Assembly (NCBI RefSeq): GCF_017591435.1
Contig: NC_059268.1
Coordinates: 3,822,481 to 3,886,480 of the forward strand
Reading direction: 5' to 3'
DNA length: 64,000 nucleotides
From: Portunus trituberculatus
Lineage: Eukaryota; Arthropoda; Malacostraca; Decapoda; Portunidae
Position numbers and translations under genes: made by a program. Under the pieces are notes generated by a model. It was not told the DNA's origin. It saw only the letters and a list, made by a program, of their open reading frames with translations, and searched no databases. Shown piece after piece: positions 27,487-41,000 of this stretch; within the stretch, counting starts at the first letter, position 1; the number at the start of each line of letters is the position of its first letter.

Positions 27487-27494
27487 TGACGTCA
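27487..27494. promoter_or_regulatory. CRE palindrome TGACGTCA
   Basis: Full eight-base CREB/ATF consensus, centred about 30 bp upstream of the attractin ATG. It may lie in the 5' UTR or core promoter. Binding is inferred from the motif only. Confidence 0.6.
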
Positions 27495-27571
27495 CGCACC
27501 AAACATTGAGGCCGCTGTCGCCTGTCATGCGAAATCCTTTGGGCTGCGAGAATTCTGACGGGTTGGCCTTC

Positions 27572-27582
27572 TGCGCATGCGC
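27572..27582. promoter_or_regulatory. NRF1-like palindrome TGCGCATGCGC
   Basis: Exact match to the NRF1 (fly Ewg) palindromic core, about 110 bp upstream of the start codon, where such sites usually lie in animal CpG promoters. Confidence 0.6.
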
Positions 27583-27680
27583 TATTAAGGCTCATATTGT
27601 CCCGCACGTAAAACGTGCGATATATTGGGCCTAAGGAATATTGTTATGATTACTGTTTATTATTATTATTAGTGTGTGTG

Positions 27681-29655
27681 TATTTACCTAGTTGTATTTA
27701 ACTAGTTGTAGTTTTACAAGGCCTGTGGGCTTTACGCTCGTGTGGCCCCGGCCGTCTCCATATCTACACTTATCCAATTTTTCTTTAAAGCTATGTACAC
27801 TCTTTGCTGACACCACTTCCTCACTCAAACTGTTCCAAGTCTCAACACATCTTTGCAGGAAACTATACTTTTTTAACATCTCTCAGACATTTTCCCTTCC
27901 TCAGTTTTTTACTATGCGATCTTGTGCTAATATGTCTCTCATTATCCATTTAATCCATTCTGTTAATCAATTTATAAACTTGTATCAGATCCCCGCTCTC
28001 TCTTCTCTGTTCCAGGGTTGGTAGATCCATAGCTTTTATTAGTCTCTCCATATGTCATCCCTTCAAATTCTGGAACCATTCTTGTAGCCATTTTTTGTAG
28101 TCTCTCCAACTTCCTTATGTGTTTCTTTTTATAGGTGGTCTACACAATTCCTGCATAGTCCAATCTGGGTCTTATTATAGTACTTATCAATTTCTTCATC
28201 ATTTCTTTGTCCATGTAGTGAAATGCTAATCCAATATTCCTTAGCAAATTATATTTCTCTCTAAAAATTCTATCAATATGGCTTACCGGTTGATTGTTTT
28301 CTTCTATTGTAACTCCCAATTCCTTTTCCTTTTTTACTTTTTCTACTACTCCATCTCCCATCTTATAGATTCCCACTGGTCGTCTTTCACTCTTTCCTAT
28401 TTCCATGACAGATTCATGTAGCTGTTCACTCCCTCTGGCATGTCATTTATATATGTGAGAAATAGTATTGGCGCCAATACTGACCCCTGTGGCACTCTGC
28501 TTTCTACTGCTCTCCAGTTGGACTTCATATCTTTAACTACCATCCTTATTTCTCTCCCCTCAACAAATTTTCCATCCATCTCAATGTGCTTCCTTTTAAG
28601 CCACCCTTCTCTAAATTCCACAGTAATCTTTCATGTGGCACTTTATCAAATGCCTTTTTTAAATCCAAATAAATACAGTCAATCCATCCCTCTCTCTCTT
28701 GTACTCTATCAACTATTCTAGAGTAGAAACTCAGTAAATTTGTTACACACAACCGACCTTGTTGTCTTCAAGAAACTCGATCCATTGTTTCTTTATTATT
28801 CTTTCACACATCTTGCATATTATATAGTAAATTGATTAGTGATACTGGTCTGTAATTTAAAGGTTCTTCCTTCCTTCCTTTCTTATATATGGGAACTACC
28901 TCAGCTCTTTTCCATTCTACTGATAGTTCCATTTTCTATAGAGCATTTTATGATGTTGTATATAGGACTTGCTAGTTCTTCCTTACATACTTTTAATATT
29001 CTGCCTGAGACTTCATCCGGTCGCATTGCCTTTACTTCATCTAATTCCGTCATCAACTATTTCATTTCTAGCTTGGTTACTCTAATCTCTTTCATATAGA
29101 TTATTTCTCTATTACCCTGTGGTCTTTTGAATTTAGATTCCTTAGTAAAGACCTCCTGAAATTTACTATTTAACAGTTCTGCCATACTTTTTGGGTTTCC
29201 CACCATCCCGTTCTCTCCTTTAAACCTTTCTATTGTTTCTTTTTGCCTTATTTTTCCATTTATGAATCAGTAGAACAATTTTGGTTGCTCCTTACATTTT
29301 TCGACAATGTCCTTTTCATAGTTCCTTTCTTCTTCCTTCCTCACCTTAGCATATTCATTTCTCGCTGCCTTGAAATTTTCCTTATTTTCTGGATTTCTAT
29401 TTCTACTCCACCTTTTCTATGCTCCATCTCTTTTCTCCTTTGCCCGAGCACACCTTGCATTAAACCAATCTTTCTTTCCTTCTTCTTTAGGTCTATATTT
29501 CGGGACATATGCCCTGACACCTGTTTTCTATATTTCCAGAAATAAGTTATATTTCTCTTGCATCATCTGTGAGTTTTCCATCTCCTCCCTTTTAATGTTT
29601 TTAAAATAATTTTTGAGGTTCTCAGTATCAGCCTTTCTGTAGTTTAATCAGTCTC
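27681..29655 (-). mobile_element. LINE-C9 (subfamily beta)
   Basis: Minus-strand element with frames 29640-28750 (endonuclease/RT linker), 28752-28397 (RT: LDLKKAFDKVPH, SRVPQGSVLAP), 28406-28140 and 27879-27688. Its 3' end AACTAGGTAAATACA meets a short (AC)n (27672-27681), about 215 bp upstream of the attractin start codon. Many frameshifts. Its 5' side is fused to LINE-C10 near 29655 without AC repeats. Confidence 0.85.
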
Positions 29656-30459
29656 CTTTGCCAACAGCACCGGGCCTTCTTTGTCTTTCTTTTCAATATC
29701 ATTTACTATCTTATACATTGTCAATAAGTGCCCTCGTTCTCTTCTATCTTGTAAGGTTGGCAGTCCCATTACCTTCAGTCGTTCTTTATATGTGAGGTCC
29801 TTTAATTCCGGCACCATCTTTGTAGCAATCTTCTGTATCCTTTCCAGTTTTCTTATATCTTTTTTAGAACTCGGAGACCATACCACTGCTGCATATTCCA
29901 GCCTTGGGCGTATCATGCTTGTGATGATTTTTTTCATCATATCTTTATCCATGTAATGAAATGCCAGTCTTATATTAATCAACATTCTATATGATAGTCC
30001 AAATATCTTGTTTATGTGTTTATCAGGGCTCAGACTTTCTTGTATGATCACTCCAAGATCTTTTTCCTCTTCAGTCTTCATTATTTGCTCCTCTCCCATC
30101 AGATAGTTCCATACTGGTCTTCTCTTACTCTTTCCTAGTTCCATTATGTGACATTTCTTGGCAATAAACTCCAATTTCCACTTACTGCTCCATTCATAGA
30201 TCTTATTTAAATCTTCCTGTAGCAGTATACAGTCCTCTCTGGTTTTGATAACTTTTAGCAACTTTGCATCATCAGCAAATAAATTCATATAGCTGTTTAC
30301 TCCAATCCAAATGTCGTTTACATAAATTTGAAATATAATGGGAGCTAACACTGACCCTTGTGGCACCCCGCTACTTACTTTACTCCAAGATGAGTATGTA
30401 TCTCTGATCACAGTTCCCATTTCTCTCTCCTTCAAATAATCTCTTGTCCATTCTAGCAA
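29644..30459 (-). pseudogene. LINE-C10 reverse transcriptase, long open frame
   Basis: 271 codons without a stop: SGVPQGSVLAPIIFQIYVND, the catalytic FADDAK box, EEKDLGVIIQESLSPDKHI, and MIRPRLEYAAVVWSP. The last residues (VLLAKETD) come from the fused LINE-C9 sequence. The fingers region is missing through 5' truncation, so it cannot be a complete RT. Confidence 0.88.
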
Positions 30460-30500
30460 GGTTCCATGCAGTCCTCCTATGTTCTCTAGTTTCCAAAGAA
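29656..30500 (-). mobile_element. LINE-C10 (subfamily delta), 3' part lost
   Basis: Minus strand; it begins at an (AC)n border (WKLENIGGLHGTLLEW) and runs through the RT palm and thumb. It ends by fusion to LINE-C9 before its own 3' terminus. The RT differs clearly from alpha, beta and gamma copies. Confidence 0.82.
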
Positions 30501-30518
30501 GTGTGTGTTTGTGTGTGT
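30501..30518. repeat. (GT)n spacer between LINE-C11 and LINE-C10
   Basis: Short GT repeat (AC on the element strand) joining the 3' end of C11 to the 5' truncation of C10. Confidence 0.9.
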
Positions 30519-32403
30519 ATTTACCTAGTTTTTACATAGTTGTAGTTTTACAGGGCCTGGGCTTTACACTTATGTGGCCCCATCTCCATATCTACACTTA
30601 TCCAATTTTTCTTTAAAACCATGAACACTCGTTGCCGACACCACTTCCTCACTCAAACTGTTCCAAGTCTCAACACATCTTTGCAGAAAACTATACTTTT
30701 TAACATCTTAGACATCTTCCCTTCCTCAGTTTCTTACTATGCGATCTTGTGCTTCTAATGTCATATTCTTCTCTCAGGATTAGTTTCTCATTATCCACTT
30801 GATCCATTCAGTTAATCAATTTATAAACTTGTATCAGATCCCCTCTCTCTCTTCTCTGTTCCAGGGTTGGTAGATCCATAGCTTTTTAGTCTCTCCTCAT
30901 ATGTCATCCCTTCAAATTCTGGAACCATTCTTGTAGCCATTTTTTGTAGTCTCTCCAACTTCCTTACGTCTTTCTCTTTATGGGGGGTCCACACTACTCC
31001 TGCATATTCCAATCTGGGTCTTACTATAGTATTTATCAATTTCTTCATCATATATTTGTCCATGTAGTGAAATGCTATTCCAATATTCCTTAGCAAATTA
31101 TATGTCTCTCTGAAAATTCTATCAATATGGCTTACCGGTAGGTTATTTTCTTTCATCGTCACTCCCAAATCCTTTTCCTTTTTTACTTTCTCCAGTTCTA
31201 CTCCATTTCCCATCTTATAGATTTCCACTGGTCGTCTTTCACTCTTTCCCATTTCCATGATATGGCTTTAGTCCACATTGAATTCCATTTCCCACTTTTT
31301 ACTCCATTCCCAGATCATATTTAGGTCTTCTTGCAGTATTTCACAATCCTCTTTTTGCTTTGTAACTCTACACAGTTTTGCATCGTCCGCAAACAAATTT
31401 ATGTAGCTGTTCACTCCCTCTGGCATGTTGTTTATATACCTATATGAAAAAAAAAGTATTGGCACCAATACTGACCCCTGTGGCACTCCGCTTTCTACTG
31501 CTCTCCACTTGGACTTCATATCATTGACTACTTTCCTTATTTCTCTCCCCCTCAAATAATTTTCCATCCATCACAATGTGCTTCCTTTTAAGCCACCCTT
31601 CTCTAACTTCCACAGTAATCTTGCATGTGGCACTTTATCAAATGCCATTTTTAAATCCAAATAAATACAGTCAACCTATCCCTCTCTCTCTTGTACTCTG
31701 TCAATTATTCTAGAGTAGAAACTCAGTAAATTTGTTACACACGACCGACCTTTTCTAAAACCAAATTGGCTATTTGATGATAATTTGTTGTCTCCAAGAA
31801 ATTTGTTCCATTGTTTCTTTATTACTCTTTCACAGATCTAGTTAGTGATACCGGTCTATAATTTAAAGGTTCTTCCTTCCTTTCGCTCTTATATATGGGA
31901 ACCACCTCAGCTCTTTTCCATTCTACTGGTACTGTTCCATTTTCTATTGAGCATATTATGATGTTGTACATAGGACTTGCTAGTTCTTCCCTACATTCTT
32001 CCAGTATTCTGCCTGAGACTTCATCCGGTCCCATTGCCTTCTCTTCATCCAGTTCCTTCATTAACTCTTTTATTTCAAGCTTGGTTACTTTAATCTCTTT
32101 CATATAAACGGTCTCTCTATTACCCTGCGGCCTTTCAAATTTTGATTTCTTAGTAAAGACCTCCTGAAATTTACTATTTTAACAGTTCTGGCATACTTTT
32201 TGGGTCTTCCACCATCCTGTTATTTCTTTTTAACCTTTCTATTGTTTCTTTTTGTCTTATTTTTCCGTTGATGAATCTGTAAAACAATTTCAGTTGCTCC
32301 TTGCATTTTTCGACAATGTCCTTTTCATAGTTCCTCTCCTTTTCCTTCCTCATTTTAACATATTCATTTCACACTGTCTTGAAGTTTTTCTTATTTACTG
32401 CAT
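30519..32403 (-). mobile_element. LINE-C11 (subfamily beta)
   Basis: Minus strand, from an (AC)n-bordered 5' truncation (32402) to an AGGTAAATACAC end. Frames include 32103-31822 (MGPDEVSGRILEE, EPLNYRPVSLT), 31567-31268 (SGVPQGSVLVP, FADDAK) and 31258-30821. Interrupted by stops and frameshifts. Confidence 0.87.
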
Positions 32404-32404
32404 T

Positions 32405-32416
32405 TGTGTGTGTGTG
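32405..32416. repeat. (GT)n at the 5' end of LINE-C11
   Basis: Short GT tract, AC on the element strand, at the 5' truncation point. Confidence 0.85.
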
Positions 32417-32564
32417 CGCACGTGCTAGGTACTACGGTTTCATGGGAAATGTGACATTAATGATTATATCTTGGTTTGCATGTTTTCACTTTCATCTCTT
32501 TTTTTAATCAGGTAATCTCTGATCTTACCTATTTGTTCCATTCTTTCACATTTATTACCTATTA

Positions 32565-32645
<81 letters not shown>

Positions 32646-33969
32646 CATATCTGTTCCATTTCTTTCACTCTTGAGCCTTCCAACACTAATATATAATGGT
32701 TTCGCAGTTAATGCAATGCATGCATGTATTTTGTAGTGCATTAATGTTTTTTTTTTTTCTAGGTATGTATATGTTATTCCTAACGACAGTCTGCTGACAG
32801 GGTATTGTCTGTCCTAAGATCTTAGCCCTCCACCTCTTATGAGGGTATTATCATAAAATATCCAAGTTTGCCATGTGATTTTACTAGATCTTTTTTTTAA
32901 TTCATGCATTTTTCATAATGAGTGTATTTAAGCATCTTGTTCACCACTTGATATTTCTACCTTTCTATTTCAGCTCTCAAATCTACCAAATTCTTCACTG
33001 ACCTCTGTCATGCTCTAAAATGTTACCAAGGTGCTAAAAAGTAATATTTTATATAAAAAAAGAAAAGTATTTTCATCAGTATATAGAAGTCTGGGTTTTA
33101 ATACTTTTCCTAAGGAAGCACAGCAGAATTAAACATTTGCATCCTACATAATTATCTATGAATATTGAATTATATTTTACAATAATAAATCATTCTATTC
33201 TACTCAAGTTCATTCATTTTGGACTGAAGCATGACATGAGTTTCTATAATGTAACTATATGTAGGCTTGTGAGACTTTTAGCAAACCACTGACTTTTCTG
33301 TACCAGCAATAGTCTGGTAAAACTTGAAGTACTAGATATCACATTCTGGATGATTATAACACTAGAATAGTTATTGTGCATATACATTGAACTTTGATAA
33401 TAATTCTATACATATATAACATTTATCTATTAATCTGTATAACTATGCATGCAAATAAACAAATGTTTTAACTGAGGAATGAATATAATGATGTATAAAC
33501 TAACTATCTCCCTATCCACTACTTTACATTTGTGATTCTAATCATGCTTATGAATACACATACACTTCAATTACTGCCTTTAATAATGATGCATTACATA
33601 GGGAAATATCATATTTCTAAAAGAGCTGCAGTTATTGGTGGATTCATTTTGGATTAGATCTCTTTGTTACTAACTCTGACTAGTGATTAGTGTATTCTAT
33701 GTAGTACTAGCAAAAGGACTTACCAGGTATCTTACAGTACTTTTCTCTTATTTTACCCATTTGAGAGGAGATTCTTAAAAGGCTGGATTTTAGTTGGTCA
33801 TTTTCATCACTGAATTGTGCAGTCTATGCCTCATAGTGACCAAAAACTTGCTTCTACAACTTCTCCTCATGTCTGAAGGCCAAACCACAATATTAAGTAT
33901 TAACCCCCTTCCAGCGGAAGATCTACATATAGACGTTTGTTCAGATTTTACTGCATTAAGTTGAATTGT

Positions 33970-33970
<1 letters not shown>
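32417..33970. other. Unique AT-rich stretch with (TA)n
   Basis: No gene found. (TA)n occupies 32567-32642. The remaining sequence shows no conserved exon. The missing attractin transmembrane exon was looked for here on the minus strand (W..RR...QMASRP-like coding) without success. Confidence 0.5.
32567..32642. repeat. (TA)n microsatellite
   Basis: TA array in the unique stretch between LINE-C11 and LINE-J2; no LINE directly adjoins it. Confidence 0.95.

Positions 33971-34046
<76 letters not shown>
33971..34046. repeat. (TA)n at the 3' side of LINE-J2
   Basis: TA array that passes directly into the poly-T of LINE-J2. Confidence 0.95.

Positions 34047-36302
<2,256 letters not shown>

Positions 36303-36391
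<89 letters not shown>
36303..36391. repeat. (TA)n at the 5' side of LINE-J2
   Basis: TA array touching the 5' truncation point of LINE-J2. Confidence 0.95.
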
Positions 36392-36392
<1 letters not shown>

Positions 36393-36784
36393 TGCTTGTG
36401 CTTTGTCGGTGGTGATGTGCTATACACATAAATTAATGTTAGGGAATTTCTACATTTTTGTACTTTCTTTTATTATTAGTCTATCATGTCAAGGAGAAAG
36501 AACTGTATCACATGCCAGCAGTGTTGACTGAAAATGAAAAAGTACAAAACAAGTACATGAAAATATTATGAAAAGTGGAAGTAAATTACATTCAGGTCAC
36601 AATTCCCAGATATTGCCTTAATGTGCAATGCATGACTAACTTCAAGCATTCATATAAGTATATTGACATACATTATCACCAATCAAACATAAATAATATC
36701 TATATATAGATTCAATTGTTTGTTCAGTTTTGCAGCGAAGTCTATATATAGCAGCCAATCTGAAATGCCCATTTGCTGGGAAAC

Positions 36785-37080
36785 TAGATTCACTGTTTGA
36801 TCTGCTGCAGTCTCTGATGAGACAGCCAGACGTTACCCTACGGAACGAGCTCAGAGCTCATTATTTCCGATCTTGGGATAGGTCTGAGACCAGGCACACA
36901 CCACACACCGGGACAACAAGGTCACAACTCCTCGATTTACATCCCGTACCTACTCACTGCTAGGTGAACAGGGGCTACACGTGAAAGGAGACACACCCAA
37001 ATATCTCCACCCGGCCGGGGAATCAAACCCCGGTCATCTGGCTTGTGAAGCCAGCGCTCTAACCACTGAGCTGAGATGTT
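36785..37080 (-). mobile_element. tRNA-derived SINE S1
   Basis: The minus strand has a tRNA-like head (37078-37003): box A-like CAGCTCAGTGGTTAGAGC, anticodon arm CTGGC-TTCACAA-GCCAG (anticodon CAC, Val-type; 37045-37047) and T arm CCGGGGTTTGATTCCCCGG with box B. The expected acceptor stem does not pair, so it is a SINE head and not a tRNA gene. A GC-richer body follows to about 36785. Exact 3' end uncertain. Confidence 0.78.
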
Positions 37081-37888
37081 TAGATGAAAGTTGGTAGAGT
37101 CTATAAACAGGTGATTTTTTACTTAGCACATTCATCTGCCCCGGCTGCTGAGAAGGGGTTAATTATGGGGAAAGGTGAATTCAAACCTGTATAATTGATA
37201 CGCATGTAGTTTAAATGTTAGTACCATTACAGGTCTGGAATCTTTTACAAATGCAAATTAGAATAAATAGCTTTCACAGGAAATTCTGATGACATTTGTA
37301 TATACTATGTTAAGTTACTCTCACGGAAGTAAATATGAGATGCCCAGAGCCAATGACATATGTGACACCATAGCTAAAATCATAACTTCAAATCCATTGT
37401 CTTTCCTAACCTTCCTACCAAGACAGGAAAGAGCCCAGACATCAGAGTGGAAATAAAAAATGTATGGTAGATACAATTTTAATGTAGCTGTGTGATATCC
37501 TTGACATAATCTTATAAAAAAATTTTTATTAATTAATTAATAAAAAATAAATAAAAAATAAAACAAAAAAATAAAATAAAACAAAAACTCAACTATTTCA
37601 TTTTAATAATGTAATTGTAACATCTGTAACAATAAGTTCAAAGTCATTAAAGCTTAATGCAAAAGTTGCTGAATGGTAATCATAATCACATTCCTGTTTT
37701 TTGGCAAGCAAAATGGAGACTATAGATACTAACAGTTAAACAATATGATTGAGACATCATAAAATTCAATCATATTTTCACTCAAACAATATCCACATAT
37801 TGAAGCCCTGACACATCGTCCACTGCATATAGAATAGCTTTAAACATAACATTTAATATCTAACTGATTCAGAAAAATTAACACTTAC
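37081..37888. other. Flank of exon 18, A-rich
   Basis: Downstream of attractin exon 18 on the gene strand. It includes an AATAAA-rich low-complexity tract (37516-37588). No transmembrane exon is visible. Confidence 0.5.
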
Positions 37889-38099
37889 AATGAGAATATG
37901 GAAAAAAATTGAAATAGATCCAGTTTAGGATGCTGAGAGAAGGAGACCACAATCTCTATGGGCGACGTGAAGTTGTACACGTAAACAAAGAAAATGGTAT
38001 TGTTTTCTGCAAAGCCAAAAGTGTACTCAGAAGCACTAAACCGCTGCTTAATGCGAGTCCCAGTGTAATTACTAATTATCCATGACTCATGGCTCCGAG
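37889..38099 (-). CDS. Attractin exon 18: juxtamembrane ectodomain, last part
   Basis: Residues 1132-1201. It contains NNTIFFVYVYNFTSPIEIV then VSFSQHPKLDLFQFF, matching the conserved NITF.VYVSNF..PI.I...FSQ...MDL.QFF block just before the transmembrane helix. Donor TCATT/GTAAGT, phase 2. The following membrane-helix exon is not visible. Confidence 0.94.
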
Positions 38100-41000
38100 C
38101 TGTAATAAGGAAAAAAAGACATGTAGCACATATAAATCTATCCTGATGCAATAACTCCTTATAGCTTAAGGAGTACTTTAAATAAACTTAGCAGATTATT
38201 CATTATATAGGAAGTATTCATCATAGTACTTATGTGAAAGTTTTATTTGAGATAATACATTAAAAGAAGTATACTTTAAATGTATACAACCTTAGGCCAA
38301 AAAAAAAAAATTCATCTCTAAAAGCAAATAACCAATACTAACTTGTCTTTGATGATATTTTGATGTTTGTAGCTTTAGAACAATAAATGTCAAAGACTGT
38401 GTCTACATCACTCTTGGTAGGAATATTGAAGAAATTAATTTGACGGATGTGTCGATCTTCTTGTTTGGACAAGTTGAAGGTGAACTGGTAATCAATTTGA
38501 AGATCATCTGTTGAACCATACACAAGGCATATCAAAGTATTGTAATAATTCACACAGTATAAGTTGTTTTATCTTTTTCTTCTACTAGGGTGGCCATGAA
38601 AAAAAAAAAATAAAAATAAATAAATAGATAAAAATAAGCCATTTCTTTCACTAGGGTGGCCATGCCACAAACATGCACACACATACGCACGCAGGCACAC
38701 ACACACACATAAAGGTGACCACAAGTAAACAGCTCCGAGGACATGGAAAAAAGCTAATAAAAGACATCTGTCTAAATGACGTGAGAAAATACCGTTTCCC
38801 GCATCGTACCATTGATAAGTGGAATAAACTGAGCAGTGATGTTGTTGACGCGGTGTGTGTCAATCAGATGAAAGAGAGATATGACAGGAATGGACAAGGA
38901 GACAGGACACAGAGAGCTTAGCTCGGGCCCTGTAATACACAAATAGGTAAATACAAATAGGTAATTACACACACACACACACACACTCTATAAATTGATC
39001 AACGGAATGGACCAAGTGGATAATGAGAAACTGATCCTGAGAGAAGAATATGACATCCGAAGTACAAGATCGCATAGTAAAAAGCTGAGAAAGGGAAAAT
39101 GTCTGAGTGATATTAAAAAATATAGTTTCCCGCAGAGATGTATTGAGACGTGGAACAGTTTAGATGAAGACGTTGTGTCTGCAACGAGTGTGCACACTTT
39201 TAAAGTAAGATTGGATAAGTGTAGATATGGAGACGGGACCACACGAGCATAAAGCCCAGGCCCTGTAAAACTACAACTAGGTAAACTAGGTAAATACACA
39301 CAGATGCATATTAATAAAAAAAAGAGATAACAATCATTGTAACATATGTGCCACCAAAAACAAATTCATGGACCAATCAAGAATATAAAGACATGATAGA
39401 TGACACAATAAGGAGTCTAATGAGAATCGTTAAAGAAAGGAGAAAAGTGATATTAGTAGGAGATTTCAACTGTAAAGAAGTGGACTGGGAAAATTATGAA
39501 AGTGGTAAGGGGGAAGAAGCCTGGGGAGAAAGATTCTTGAACCTAATGATATACAATATGATGGACCAGAGAGTAAAGGAATGCACAAGATTCAGAGGAA
39601 ATGACGAGCCGGCGAGATTGGACCTAGCTTTTACAAGGGATATACAAATGAATGATGATATAAGATATAAGTGCCCATTGGGAAAGAGTGACCATGCAAT
39701 ATCAGAAATAGATATAGAAGAGGGAAAGGAAGATAGAGACGATTCATACAAAGGAGGCCGATTAAATTATAGAAAGGCTGATATTGAGAATCTCAAGAAC
39801 TATTTCAAAAATGTAGACTGGGAGGAGATGGAAAACTCAGAGACAATGCAAGACAAATATAACTTATTTTTGGAAATATACAAAACAGGAGTCAGGGAAT
39901 GTCCCAAAATATAGATCTAAAGAAGAAGGAAAGAAAGATTGGTTTAATGCAAGGTGTGCCAAGGCAAAGGAGAAAAGAGATGGAGCATGGAAAAGGTGGA
40001 AGAGAAATAGGAATCCAGCAAATAAGGAAAACTTCAAAGCAGCAAGAAATGAATATGTTAAGGTGAGGAAGGAAGAGGAAAAGAACTTGAAAAGACATTG
40101 TCAAAAATGTAAGGAGCAACCAAAATTGTTCTATAGATTCATAAATGGAAAAATTAGGCAAAAAGAAACAATAGAAAGGTTAAAAGGAGAAAACAGGATG
40201 GTGGAAGACCCAAAAAGTATGGCAGAACTATTAAATAAAAATTCCAGGAGGTCTTTACTAAGGAATCCAAATTTGAGAGGCCACAGGGTAATAGAGACAA
40301 TCTATTTGAAAGAGATTAAAGTAACCAAGCTTGAAATAAAAGAGTTAATGAAGGAACTGGATGAAGAGAAGGCAATGGGACTGAATGAAGTCTCAGGCAG
40401 AATACTGAAAGAATGTAGGGAAGAACTAGCAAGTCCTATATACAACATCATAAAATGCTCAATAGAAAATGGAACAGTGCCAATAGAATGGAAAAGAGCT
40501 GAGGTGGTTCACATATATAGGAGTGGAAGGAAGAAAGAATCTTTAAATTACAGACTGGTATCACTAACTAGTGTAATATGCAAGATGTGTGAAAGAATAA
40601 TAAAGAAACAATGGATCGAGTTCCTTGAAGACAACAAATTAATATCAAATAGCCAATTTGGTTTTAGAAAAGGACGGTCTTGTGTAACTAATTTATTGAG
40701 TTTCTATTCTAGAATAGTTGCTAGAGTACAAGAGTGAGAGGGATGGGTTGACTGCATTTATTTGGATTTAAAAAAGGCGTTTGACAAAGTGCCACATGCA
40801 AGATTACTGTGGAAGTTAGAGGAGAAGGGTGGCTTAAAAGGAAGCACATTGAGATGGATAGAAAATTATTTGAGGGGGAGAGAAATAAGGACGGTAGTTA
40901 AAGATATGAAGTCAAAGTGGAGAGCAGTAGAAAGCGGAGTGCCACAGGGGTCAGTATTGGCACCAATACTTTTCCTCATTTATATTAACGACATGCCAGA

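Larger units (their letters stand above)
27462..27672 (-). promoter_or_regulatory. Attractin promoter region
   Basis: This is the short GC-richer stretch between the start codon and the 3' end of LINE-C9. It holds a palindromic CRE (TGACGTCA, 27487-27494) and a perfect NRF1-type palindrome (TGCGCATGCGC, 27572-27582). There is no obvious TATA box at a fixed spacing. A CpG-type, broad promoter is inferred. The transcription start cannot be fixed from sequence alone. Confidence 0.6.

Noticed and set aside
37003..37078. tRNA-Val(CAC) gene
   Set aside because: The arms look good but the acceptor stem does not pair and a SINE body follows.
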